Source of the DNA: Rhodonellum sp041748555
GTDB taxonomy: Bacteria > Bacteroidota > Bacteroidia > Cytophagales > Cyclobacteriaceae
Assembly: GCA_041748555.1 (NCBI GenBank)
Contig: JBGTDA010000153.1
Coordinates: 1 to 8,189, forward strand
Length of the DNA stretch: 8,189 nucleotides
Direction: 5' to 3'
The notes beneath the pieces were generated by a model. The model was not told the DNA's origin. It searched no databases and saw only the letters and a list, made by a program, of their open reading frames with translations. Positions within the stretch are counted from its first letter, which is position 1. Every line of letters starts with the position of its first letter. The translations under genes and the position numbers were made by a program. Shown piece after piece: positions 1-6,564 of this stretch.

Positions 1-1
1 T

Positions 2-148
2 GATATTATCCTAATGAAAATTTATCGGGTCAAGCAGATTGAGGATAATCAAGGCCAGACTTTGGTTTCTGAAGGTATAGAGGCCAACTACCAGGATATG
101 ATCAATTATGCAGTGTTTTGTCTTATCAAATTAGGATATCATGGTTAA
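2..148 (+). CDS. DUF1599 domain protein, 3' end only
   Basis: This is the last 48 codons of a gene that begins before the window; it reads in frame from base 2 to a TAA at 146-148. The tail contains SEGIEANYQDMINYAVFCL followed by IKLGYHG. I recognise this as the C-terminal end of the DUF1599 family, also called nucleotide modification associated domain 1, which is common in Bacteroidota. Its biochemical role is not known to me. The stop overlaps the start of the next gene by 8 bases (141-148), which points to a shared transcript and possibly coupled translation. The family call rests on this short conserved tail alone. Confidence 0.75.
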   Translation, partial: DIILMKIYRVKQIEDNQGQTLVSEGIEANYQDMINYAVFCLIKLGYHG

Positions 149-1238
149 ACAAAGATTATTATCAGTAGTCAGGCTTTTGGTAGGTGGGTTGTTTATTTTT
201 TCAGGATTGATCAAGATCAACGATCCTGTTGGCACAGCTATTAAATTAGAAGAATATTTTGATGTTTTCTCCAATGATATTGCACTTTTTTTCTCAATGT
301 TTAAAGAATATGCCTTGTACATTGCAGTTTTTCTGGTTGTGATGGAGGTTGTTCTTGGAATAATGCTGATTTTAAAAGTAAGACTGAGGCTTACTATTTG
401 GGCTTTAAGCTTGATGATCCTGTTCTTTACATTTTTGACATTTTATTCAGCTTATTTCAATAAAGTAACAGATTGTGGATGTTTTGGAGATGCAATTAAA
501 CTTACTCCCTGGCAATCCTTTTACAAGGATATCATATTGCTGATATTGATTGGGATTTTGTTTGTTTACCGCAATGAACAGGGAGTGAATATCAAGCCAT
601 GGGCACTCTGGACGGTAAGAGTGAGTATCCTTGTGTCTTTTATCTTAGCAATAACAGCAATTATGAATCTACCGTTTATTGACTTCAGGGCTTATAAAGA
701 AGGTGTGGATATCGGGACGGCAATGCAGCCCTCAGCTCCGTTGGAATACAAATATGTCATGCAAAAAGGAGGGGAGATATTTGAATTCGATCAATATCCG
801 GCAGATGAATCTTTTGAATTTGTGGAAATGAACCTGAAAAATGAAGGCGCCCTTCCAAAGATATCGGATTTTGCTGTATGGAATGCTGATGGAGATTATA
901 CTGAAGAAATTCTTTCAGGACAAAAAGCCGTGATATTAGTTAGTAACATGTCCAAGATCAATCAGGAATATTTGTATAAAATAGATTCGATGTTGATAGG
1001 ATTGGCAGGCTCAAATATTAAACCGCTTCTGGTTGCGGCATCTTCTGAGGAGGAGATCGAAAACCTCATCCAAACCAGAACCTGGGATGTAGAAGCTTTT
1101 CAAGCTGATGCCACAGTTATCAAGACTATCATGCGATCCAATCCAGGGGTAATGCTTTTGGATGATGGAGTTGTTTTAAAAAAATATCATTATAGGAACA
1201 CACCGTCGTCTGATGAGATTAAGGATTTATTCAGGTAA
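141..1238 (+). CDS. BT_3928-like DoxX/MauE family inner-membrane protein with C-terminal extracytoplasmic domain
   Basis: This 365-residue protein has about five hydrophobic helices, near residues 5-23, 57-80, 84-106, 127-143 and 158-178, followed by a soluble region of about 185 residues. The motif DCGCFG (111-116), just after helix 3, is characteristic of the DoxX/MauE-like membrane family, which is often linked to thiol redox or electron transfer. The C-terminal part (about 238-365) has a thioredoxin-like look: a strand at VILVSNM (264-270) and an NPGVMLL segment (334-340) resembling the cis-proline strand. It has no CXXC, and C112 and C114 are the only cysteines in the whole protein. Bacteroidota carry this architecture next to DUF1599 genes, as here. 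It sits between the DUF1599 gene (8-base overlap) and aroK (1-base overlap). The exact function is unknown and the redox role is inferred. The ATG at 141 is chosen because the first helix begins directly after it. Confidence 0.8.
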   Translation: MVKQRLLSVVRLLVGGLFIFSGLIKINDPVGTAIKLEEYFDVFSNDIALFFSMFKEYALYIAVFLVVMEVVLGIMLILKVRLRLTIWALSLMILFFTFLTFYSAYFNKVTDCGCFGDAIKLTPWQSFYKDIILLILIGILFVYRNEQGVNIKPWALWTVRVSILVSFILAITAIMNLPFIDFRAYKEGVDIGTAMQPSAPLEYKYVMQKGGEIFEFDQYPADESFEFVEMNLKNEGALPKISDFAVWNADGDYTEEILSGQKAVILVSNMSKINQEYLYKIDSMLIGLAGSNIKPLLVAASSEEEIENLIQTRTWDVEAFQADATVIKTIMRSNPGVMLLDDGVVLKKYHYRNTPSSDEIKDLFR

Positions 1239-1768
1239 TGGGAACTCCGTTGAAAATTGTATTGGTGGGACTTCCGGGTTCAGGTAAATCCACTTTCGGC
1301 AAATTACTGGCAATGCAGCTTAATTTTGTATTTGTGGATTTGGATCATTTCATTGAAAAGAGTACCGGGGAAAAAATCAGTGATATTTTTCAGAATTCAG
1401 GGGAGGGTAAATTCAGGGAACTGGAAACCGAATACCTGAAACAAGTTCTTGATGGCGTAGAGGGATTTGTGCTATCCACCGGTGGCGGCACCCCTTGTTT
1501 CAACGACAATATGGAATTGATTAACCAAAAAGCAATTTCGGTTTACTTAGAAGTGTCATTAAGTGAAATTCAAAAGCGGTTATATAAGGATTATGGCATC
1601 AAAAGACCATTGTTTGCAGGAATGGATGAAGGGGAGATGATTTTGAAATTAAAAAACCTGCTTGCGGAAAGAAGATCTTTTTATGATCAGGCAAAAATAA
1701 AGCTCAGCGGAGAAGATATTTCCACTGAGCATTTAGTATCTGAGTTGATGTCCTTTTTTAGAAATTAA
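1238..1768 (+). CDS. aroK: Shikimate kinase
   Basis: The protein phosphorylates shikimate to shikimate 3-phosphate with ATP in the cytosol, the fifth step of the chorismate pathway to aromatic amino acids. At 176 residues it has the normal length and all the key motifs. These are the P-loop GLPGSGKST (11-19), the metal/shikimate-binding D34 and D36 in DLD, R60 in KFRELE, the glycine-rich GGG at 82-84, the lid arginine R123 in KRPLF, and the adenine-side R145 in AERRSFY. The start overlaps the previous stop as TAATG, so translation is likely coupled. Its 3' end overlaps the stop of the convergent minus-strand gene by 11 bases. The codons for residues 155-165 also contain that gene's terminator hairpin. 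I see no intrinsic terminator for aroK itself. I cannot separate aroK from aroL by function, and aroK is the usual name. Confidence 0.95.
   Translation: MGTPLKIVLVGLPGSGKSTFGKLLAMQLNFVFVDLDHFIEKSTGEKISDIFQNSGEGKFRELETEYLKQVLDGVEGFVLSTGGGTPCFNDNMELINQKAISVYLEVSLSEIQKRLYKDYGIKRPLFAGMDEGEMILKLKNLLAERRSFYDQAKIKLSGEDISTEHLVSELMSFFRN
1693..1730 (-). terminator. Intrinsic terminator of the barrel gene, nested in aroK
   Basis: Arms at 1702-1711 and 1721-1730 form a 10-bp stem with a 9-base loop. Read on the minus strand, the arms are GCTCAGTGGA and TCCGCTGAGC, all paired if one G-U wobble is allowed, and TTTATTTTTG follows immediately (1701-1692). On the plus strand the wobble becomes a C-A mismatch and no T-run follows, so the signal is directional. 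It lies 27 bases past the minus-strand stop at 1758, inside aroK codons 155-165. Confidence 0.8.
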
Positions 1769-3275
1769 ATCCTACTGTAAGGGTTCCACTGGTCAAGTTG
1801 TTTCTGATTTCGGATATGGGGCCGATATTGTTCCCGTTTTCAAAATATGGATACGAGCTGTAAAGTTGATCGAACATCGTATTTGATATTGCCAGGTCTA
1901 CATAAAGGTTATTTAATTTGACACCGACACCTCCCGAAATCTGTTGACTGCTTCTGTCAAATTCAGAATTTACGAATGGATCTCCATAAAAAGCATATCC
2001 AGCCCTGGCCCTGAATATGTCATATCTGTATTCTCCCCCAACTCTATAATTGACTGTTGTACCATAACGTGCCTGGATCTCCTGGTTGTCAGCGCTGGGG
2101 TTGAAGTCATTGGAATTGAGGCGGCTACTGCTGTAGTCCAGATAATCCACATCGGCTGTAACAAAGCCGCTTTTCCCGATGAAGAAGGTTGCTCCACCAC
2201 TTATTCTTAGTGGAGTATTTAGATTGTAGGTGCCTAATATCAACGGGGTATTGGCATTTTCCTGTCCCAATACCACATCCTCATCTTCAAAATAGTAATT
2301 ATTATAGAGATTGTTCATTCCTGCTTCATACTCCTCGTTCAACCTGTACCAAGTAGGAGATTGAATATTCAAACCAAGGTTGATCATATCTATGGGTTTG
2401 TATATAATTCCAAGATTGACACTAGCACCAATTCCATTTATTCTCAAATTTTCCTGAATGGAAAGCGTATTAAGTGGCTCCTCGAAGAATTCTTCATTAT
2501 AGGTTTTAATTGAACTGAAATTAATGGAAGTAATTCCTAATCCTGCACCTATGAATAACTTATTGTTGAAATTCGCTCCATAGGAAAAGCTAGTTTGATT
2601 AATTCCACCTTCAGTAATCACGGTTTCATCCTGAAAAGGAAAACCCAAAACAAAAGAATCATATTCTGTAGGATTATTTATCGGGTTTCCATCCTCGTCA
2701 AAAGCGACCGGATTAACCAAATAGGTTTGGTATGCCAATCCGGTCAATCCTCGGTTTTCAACCTGACTTTCTGTTAAGCCAAAAGCATCCTGAATGAAAA
2801 AATCAATGATGGAGGAATTTCCTTCCACATCAGAAAAATAGCCGAACTGGTTATTGAAATTGGCCAATCGATTAAAACTAATACCAAAAGACCCACCTTT
2901 AAAACTTCCTGCCAATAAAGGGTTTCTGACTTTGCTTAATACAATTCCTAAATTTGGAATCGCAATGTTACCCGTTCCTTCTTCTTGAATTTGCCCTAAA
3001 TAATTGGATTCAGATCTCCAATTGGTAAAGGAAGGGGAAATACTGAACTCAGATCTTCTAAAAAAACCTAATCCGGCAGGATTTCCATGTATATTGGAAA
3101 TGTCTCCACCTAAGGACATCTGTGCTCCGCCGAGTGAAGTGATTCTTGCTGATCCGGTTGATCTAAATTGGCTAAATCTTAACGCATCTTCAAAATAACC
3201 ACTTTGTGCCATAGAATTGGAGATTCCTAAGGCAGTAATAAAACAGCCTGTTATTATTTTTTTAACTGAAATCAT
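1758..3275 (-). CDS. Outer-membrane beta-barrel protein, OmpP1/FadL-like
   Basis: This 505-residue protein has a Sec signal peptide: KK at 5-6, a hydrophobic core, and a likely signal peptidase I cut after SMA at residue 23. The mature N-terminus contains SARITSLGGAQMSLGGD and then NPAGL (65-69), typical of FadL/OmpP1-type barrels and their Bacteroidota relatives. The rest is strand-rich with alternating aromatic residues, and the chain ends in GTLTVGFNF, a typical barrel C-terminus with final Phe. The family transports hydrophobic compounds across the outer membrane; the substrate here is unknown. The frame stays open upstream to an ATG at 3425. That extension would overlap the end of the upstream gene and bury the signal peptide, so I choose the ATG at 3275. 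A separate or read-through promoter is possible, since a terminator lies between this gene and the lipoprotein gene upstream. Confidence 0.8.
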   Translation of the reverse strand: MISVKKIITGCFITALGISNSMAQSGYFEDALRFSQFRSTGSARITSLGGAQMSLGGDISNIHGNPAGLGFFRRSEFSISPSFTNWRSESNYLGQIQEEGTGNIAIPNLGIVLSKVRNPLLAGSFKGGSFGISFNRLANFNNQFGYFSDVEGNSSIIDFFIQDAFGLTESQVENRGLTGLAYQTYLVNPVAFDEDGNPINNPTEYDSFVLGFPFQDETVITEGGINQTSFSYGANFNNKLFIGAGLGITSINFSSIKTYNEEFFEEPLNTLSIQENLRINGIGASVNLGIIYKPIDMINLGLNIQSPTWYRLNEEYEAGMNNLYNNYYFEDEDVVLGQENANTPLILGTYNLNTPLRISGGATFFIGKSGFVTADVDYLDYSSSRLNSNDFNPSADNQEIQARYGTTVNYRVGGEYRYDIFRARAGYAFYGDPFVNSEFDRSSQQISGGVGVKLNNLYVDLAISNTMFDQLYSSYPYFENGNNIGPISEIRNNLTSGTLTVGFNF

Positions 3276-3299
3276 AGAATAAACTTTTGAAATGATAAT

Positions 3300-3320
3300 G
3301 AGCATATTTAAAATATGCTT
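3300..3320. repeat. Palindrome in the leader of the barrel gene
   Basis: AGCATATT (3301-3308) and AATATGCT (3312-3319) are perfect inverted repeats separated by 3 bases. They lie about 25-45 bases upstream of the barrel protein start at 3275 and downstream of the lipoprotein terminator. There is no T-run after the repeat on either strand, so it is not a normal terminator. It could be an operator or an mRNA leader hairpin; the role is inferred only. Confidence 0.5.
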
Positions 3321-3348
3321 AAAGTTTTCATTGATTAACGAAATCTTC

Positions 3349-3386
3349 AAAAAAAAAGGTAAAAAAAAAGGGGAATTAATTTCCCC
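3349..3386 (-). terminator. Intrinsic terminator wrapped around the lipoprotein stop codon
   Basis: On the minus strand, GGGGAA (3386-3381) pairs with TTCCCC (3375-3370) across a 5-base loop that contains part of the stop region; the TAA occupies 3378-3376. Nine Ts follow directly (3369-3361), then ACC, then a second run of nine Ts (3357-3349). The stem is short but GC-rich at its base, and the T-tract is excellent. The upstream arm is also the final Gly-Asn codons of the lipoprotein. Confidence 0.85.
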
Positions 3387-4767
3387 TTCCTCCTCTTGAA
3401 CCTCCGGAGCTAGATCCTCCACCACCTCGGCTTCCTCCTCCTACACTTGCTCCACCGCCGGAACTACGGCTTGGTGCGCTATAGCTTGGTGAAGAGCTTC
3501 TCGTTGGAGTGGAATATCCACTTCTAGAAGGTGCGGTTCTATTATTATTATTATATCTGCTGTTATTTGCTGGACTAGTGCTTCTATTGTAAGAAGGACT
3601 AGTACTTTTATTGTAGCTAGGTGATGAACTTCTCCCAGGTGCTGTCCCATATGAAGATCTGTTAGTTCTGGTATTGGGAGCTACATTTCTATAATTTGGA
3701 GTTGCACTTGTATTTCCAATTCTACTACCGGTTCTTGTAGAGGCTGCAGAACCTACATTTCTTGTTGTTGGAGCAGCCGAAGTATTTACCCGACTTCTTG
3801 TGTTATTGTAAAAATCATTTTGAGAACTTCCGAAATCCCTTGCATTAGCACGACTGCTTGGAGTTGTAAGTGTTCTATTTGAGGTCGCATCTCGCCTCGC
3901 TGCAGCTCTTGAAGTACTAGGAGTTGCCAAAGAACTGTTTCTTCTTGTTCCTGTTGTAGCTAAACCTGCACCTCTTGTAGGTCTTGCTCCTCTTACAATC
4001 TGTCTGTTATTGAGTTCAGAACCAGGTAATACAAAAATAGGATTTCCAAATCCTCCGAAGCCATAACCTGGATATAATCCTCCTAAGCCCATTCCGAATC
4101 TATTGAATCCAAATCCGCCCATTCCCATCATGAAGGGATCATAAAAACCGCCGAATCCAAATCCCGGTCTCATCCAAGGATTGCGAAATGGTGATCCAAA
4201 TCCAAATCCCATAGATAAATTGAAGCCTGATCTAAATCCGTATCCGGGCATCATCATGAAAGGATCATAAAATCCCATTCCGAAAGGTGAGTAACCCATT
4301 CCCATTCCGAAGGGGGAAAATCCTCCCATGCCTCCCATAAACATGGGGTTGAAACCCATTTGATTCCCAAAGCCGGAATTGAAGTTCCCGCGATTGGCAT
4401 TGCTGTAGTAATTGTTGTAGACGTTTACATTCGGGTCATTTTCAACACCCTCCGTTTCATCAAAATAAACAGTACCACTATCAACCGTATCGGTGCTTTG
4501 GGACTGATATTTTGCTATGTATTCCGGATTTACATTTCTCGATGAAAAATTTTCCTGCTCAAACTCTGAAGGAGTAACTTCATTCAAAGATTGGAAATTT
4601 TTAGGATTATTATTCTTTACCGCATATTCAGTGGCTATTGAAGCATCTGAAGACATGAAGTACAAATCATCAGTCTCTCCTCGCATGGCAGTTTGACTGG
4701 TGCTGCAGGAAGAAAGCATCAGAAGCGCAGATGTTCCAAGAGATAATATAGTGTTTAACTTTTTCAT
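3376..4767 (-). CDS. Low-complexity putative lipoprotein
   Basis: I do not recognise a named family for this 463-residue protein. It begins with a lipoprotein signal peptide: KK at 2-3, a hydrophobic stretch, and lipobox LSSC with C21 as the lipidated residue. Residues 22-125 are acidic and polar without a clear domain. Residues 126-245 are dominated by Gly, Met and Phe, with local repeats such as SPFGMG (151-156, 160-165) and FYDPFMM (166-172, 208-214). Residues 258-435 are rich in Ser, Arg, Thr and Asn and hold the tandem octamers SPSYNKST and SPSYNRST (382-397). Residues 436-463 form a Gly/Ser/Arg tail with RGG-like units. It probably sits in the envelope, perhaps at the outer membrane, next to the barrel protein encoded 100 bases downstream. 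The low-complexity parts suggest disorder or self-association. The ATG at 4767 is supported by the signal peptide that begins there. Confidence 0.75.
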   Translation of the reverse strand: MKKLNTILSLGTSALLMLSSCSTSQTAMRGETDDLYFMSSDASIATEYAVKNNNPKNFQSLNEVTPSEFEQENFSSRNVNPEYIAKYQSQSTDTVDSGTVYFDETEGVENDPNVNVYNNYYSNANRGNFNSGFGNQMGFNPMFMGGMGGFSPFGMGMGYSPFGMGFYDPFMMMPGYGFRSGFNLSMGFGFGSPFRNPWMRPGFGFGGFYDPFMMGMGGFGFNRFGMGLGGLYPGYGFGGFGNPIFVLPGSELNNRQIVRGARPTRGAGLATTGTRRNSSLATPSTSRAAARRDATSNRTLTTPSSRANARDFGSSQNDFYNNTRSRVNTSAAPTTRNVGSAASTRTGSRIGNTSATPNYRNVAPNTRTNRSSYGTAPGRSSSPSYNKSTSPSYNRSTSPANNSRYNNNNRTAPSRSGYSTPTRSSSPSYSAPSRSSGGGASVGGGSRGGGGSSSGGSRGGRGN

Positions 4768-4841
4768 TTGGTCGGTATTTACTGTTTTGCACTATAACTA
4801 TATACGTGCCTGTGTTGGGAGGGTTATATTTATTTTTAATA

Positions 4842-4849
4842 TATATTTG
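4842..4849 (+). promoter_or_regulatory. proS: Candidate -7 element of the proS promoter
   Basis: TATATTTG matches the Bacteroidota -7 consensus TAnnTTTG exactly and lies 54 bases before the proS ATG. A TTG that could act as the -33 element lies at 4815-4817. The 24-base spacing is slightly longer than usual, so the upstream half is weak. The element partly overlaps a small palindrome, ATTTG-c-CAAAT (4845-4855). No equally good -7 match was seen for the divergent lipoprotein gene in this 136-base region. Confidence 0.55.
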
Positions 4850-4903
4850 CCAAATTCTATAGAGCGAAGTTAATTCAATTTTTATAATCAGCAAATAAAT
4901 CTT

Positions 4904-6385
4904 ATGAGTAAAGGATTGCCTAAAAGAAGCGAAGACTATTCTCTTTGGTATAACGAATTGGTGAAAAGAGCGGATCTGGCAGAGAACTCTGCTGTTCGGG
5001 GATGTATGGTAATCAAACCTTACGGTTATTCCATATGGGAAAAGATGCAGGCCCAATTGGATATTATGTTTAAGGAAACAGGTCACAGTAATGCATATTT
5101 CCCATTGTTCATACCAAAATCATATCTATCAAAAGAAGCCAATCATGTTCAGGGTTTCGCCAAAGAATGTGCTGTTGTTACGCACTACAGATTGAAAAAT
5201 GCTGAAGACGGGAGTGGTATTATTGTAGATCCTGACGCAAAATTGGAGGAGGAGCTTATTGTAAGGCCAACTTCGGAGACGGTTATTTGGAGTACTTATA
5301 AAAACTGGATTCAGTCTTATCGGGATTTACCGCTTTTGGTCAATCAGTGGGCAAATGTGGTAAGGTGGGAAATGAGAACTCGCTTGTTTTTGAGAACATC
5401 TGAGTTTTTATGGCAGGAGGGGCATACAGCCCATGCTACAAAGACTGAAGCTATTGCCGAAACAGTTCAAATGTTGAATGTTTATGCCCAGTTTGCGGAG
5501 GAATATATGGCAATGCCGGTGGTTAAAGGCGTCAAAAGTGAAAATGAAAGATTTGCAGGTGCGGAAGATACCTATTGTATTGAAGCAATGATGCAAGATG
5601 GTAAGGCACTTCAGGCAGGAACATCACACTTTTTGGGTCAAAATTTCGCCAAAGCGTTCGATGTAAAATTTGCCACCAAAGAAGGCGGGCTTGAATATGT
5701 TTGGGGGACTTCCTGGGGTGTAAGTACCAGATTGATGGGTGCACTGATCATGGCGCATTCCGATGATAATGGTTTGGTACTCCCGCCGAAACTTGCCCCT
5801 TTTCAGGTGGTAATCATACCTATTTATCGAAGCGAAACCGAATCGGAAAATATTTCCAATAAAGCTCGGGAAATCATTCTGAAATTGAAAGCAAAGGGAA
5901 TAAGTGTGAAATATGATGATCGTGATACCCAAAAACCGGGATGGAAGTTTGCTGAATATGAACTGAAGGGAGTACCGATAAGAATTGCGATGGGTCCAAG
6001 AGATTTGGAAAACAATACTTTGGAAATTGCTAGAAGGGATACCTTAACAAAAGAAACCGTGAATTTAAATAAAACAGTAGTTGAAGATCATATCAGTGAA
6101 CTATTGCAGTCAATTCAAGACGGAATCTATCAGAAGGCTTTTGAATTCAGAAAAAAAATGACAACGGAAGTGGATACCTGGGAAGAATTTATTGATGTTC
6201 TAGAAACCAAAGGTGGATTTTTATCTGCACACTGGGACGGCACTTCAGAAACCGAGGAGAAAATAAAAGATAAGACAAAAGCTACAATAAGATGTATTCC
6301 TTTGGATCAATCACAGGATTCCGGCAAATGCGTCTTGACGAATCAGCCCTCTAAGGGAAGAGTTCTGTTTGCAAAAGCTTATTGA
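4904..6385 (+). CDS. proS: Prolyl-tRNA synthetase, short archaeal/eukaryotic-like type
   Basis: The enzyme attaches proline to tRNA-Pro using ATP in the cytosol. At 493 residues it matches the short form (ProS type 3), which lacks the editing insertion found between motifs 2 and 3 of the longer bacterial type. The class II core is clear: the motif 1 region (about 31-71), the proline-binding RPTSE loop (121-125), motif 2 at VRWE (153-156) continuing to FLWQEGHTAHA, and motif 3 at GTSWGVSTRLMGAL (268-281) with R276. The anticodon-binding domain spans about 297-400, including DDRDTQKPGWKF and the IAMGPRDLENN stretch. The C-terminal domain ends in the typical FAKAY with terminal Tyr. Three of the four zinc cysteines of archaeal/eukaryotic relatives appear replaced: the usual positions read D445, T450 and T479, and only C476 remains. 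The gene stands alone and is transcribed divergently from the lipoprotein gene. Confidence 0.96.
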   Translation: MSKGLPKRSEDYSLWYNELVKRADLAENSAVRGCMVIKPYGYSIWEKMQAQLDIMFKETGHSNAYFPLFIPKSYLSKEANHVQGFAKECAVVTHYRLKNAEDGSGIIVDPDAKLEEELIVRPTSETVIWSTYKNWIQSYRDLPLLVNQWANVVRWEMRTRLFLRTSEFLWQEGHTAHATKTEAIAETVQMLNVYAQFAEEYMAMPVVKGVKSENERFAGAEDTYCIEAMMQDGKALQAGTSHFLGQNFAKAFDVKFATKEGGLEYVWGTSWGVSTRLMGALIMAHSDDNGLVLPPKLAPFQVVIIPIYRSETESENISNKAREIILKLKAKGISVKYDDRDTQKPGWKFAEYELKGVPIRIAMGPRDLENNTLEIARRDTLTKETVNLNKTVVEDHISELLQSIQDGIYQKAFEFRKKMTTEVDTWEEFIDVLETKGGFLSAHWDGTSETEEKIKDKTKATIRCIPLDQSQDSGKCVLTNQPSKGRVLFAKAY

Positions 6386-6435
6386 TGAGCATTCGGTTGA
6401 GGTGCTGCCAATGAATTTTGAGTAAAAAAAGCAGC

Positions 6436-6471
6436 AATTCCGATTTTCAAATTGTTTGAAAATCCGGAATT
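6436..6471. repeat. Long inverted repeat after proS, possible terminator
   Basis: AATTCCGATTTTCAAA (6436-6451) pairs with TTTGAAAATCCGGAATT (6455-6471) across a 3-base loop, giving a 16-bp stem with one bulged base. It lies 51 bases after the proS stop. No T-run follows on the plus strand. On the minus strand it is followed, after four bases, by GCTTTTTTT, but no minus-strand gene ends here. It may stop proS transcription weakly or act in the leader of the downstream nfeD-floA transcript. The rest of the 6386-6564 gap is AT-rich with no gene that I can see. Confidence 0.5.
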
Positions 6472-6564
6472 AATAAACCCAGATTTGAAACCATAATTCT
6501 TATTTAGGATTTATATATTTCCGGAACCAAAAAATCTCCCTAATTTGGATTAAATTTTATTTCT

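Noticed and set aside
1944..2210. Plus-strand open frame of 88 codons opposite the barrel gene
   Set aside because: It is a shadow of the barrel coding sequence with no recognisable domain.
3276..3425. 50-residue N-terminal extension of the barrel protein
   Set aside because: It would overlap the end of the lipoprotein gene, run through the terminator, and place the signal peptide internally. The ATG at 3275 begins a normal signal peptide.
3541..3630. Short repeats considered as a CRISPR array
   Set aside because: The repeats are in-frame protein repeats (SPSYN units and Asn runs) without constant direct repeats or unique spacers.
3441..3650. Minus-strand open frame of 69 codons inside the lipoprotein gene
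   Set aside because: Its His/Ile-rich composition is the frame-shifted reading of the Ser/Asn/Arg repeats. It has no independent coding signal.
4670..5086. Minus-strand open frame of 138 codons across the lipoprotein start and proS
   Set aside because: It overlaps two well-supported genes, lacks recognisable motifs, and would cover the proS promoter and start.
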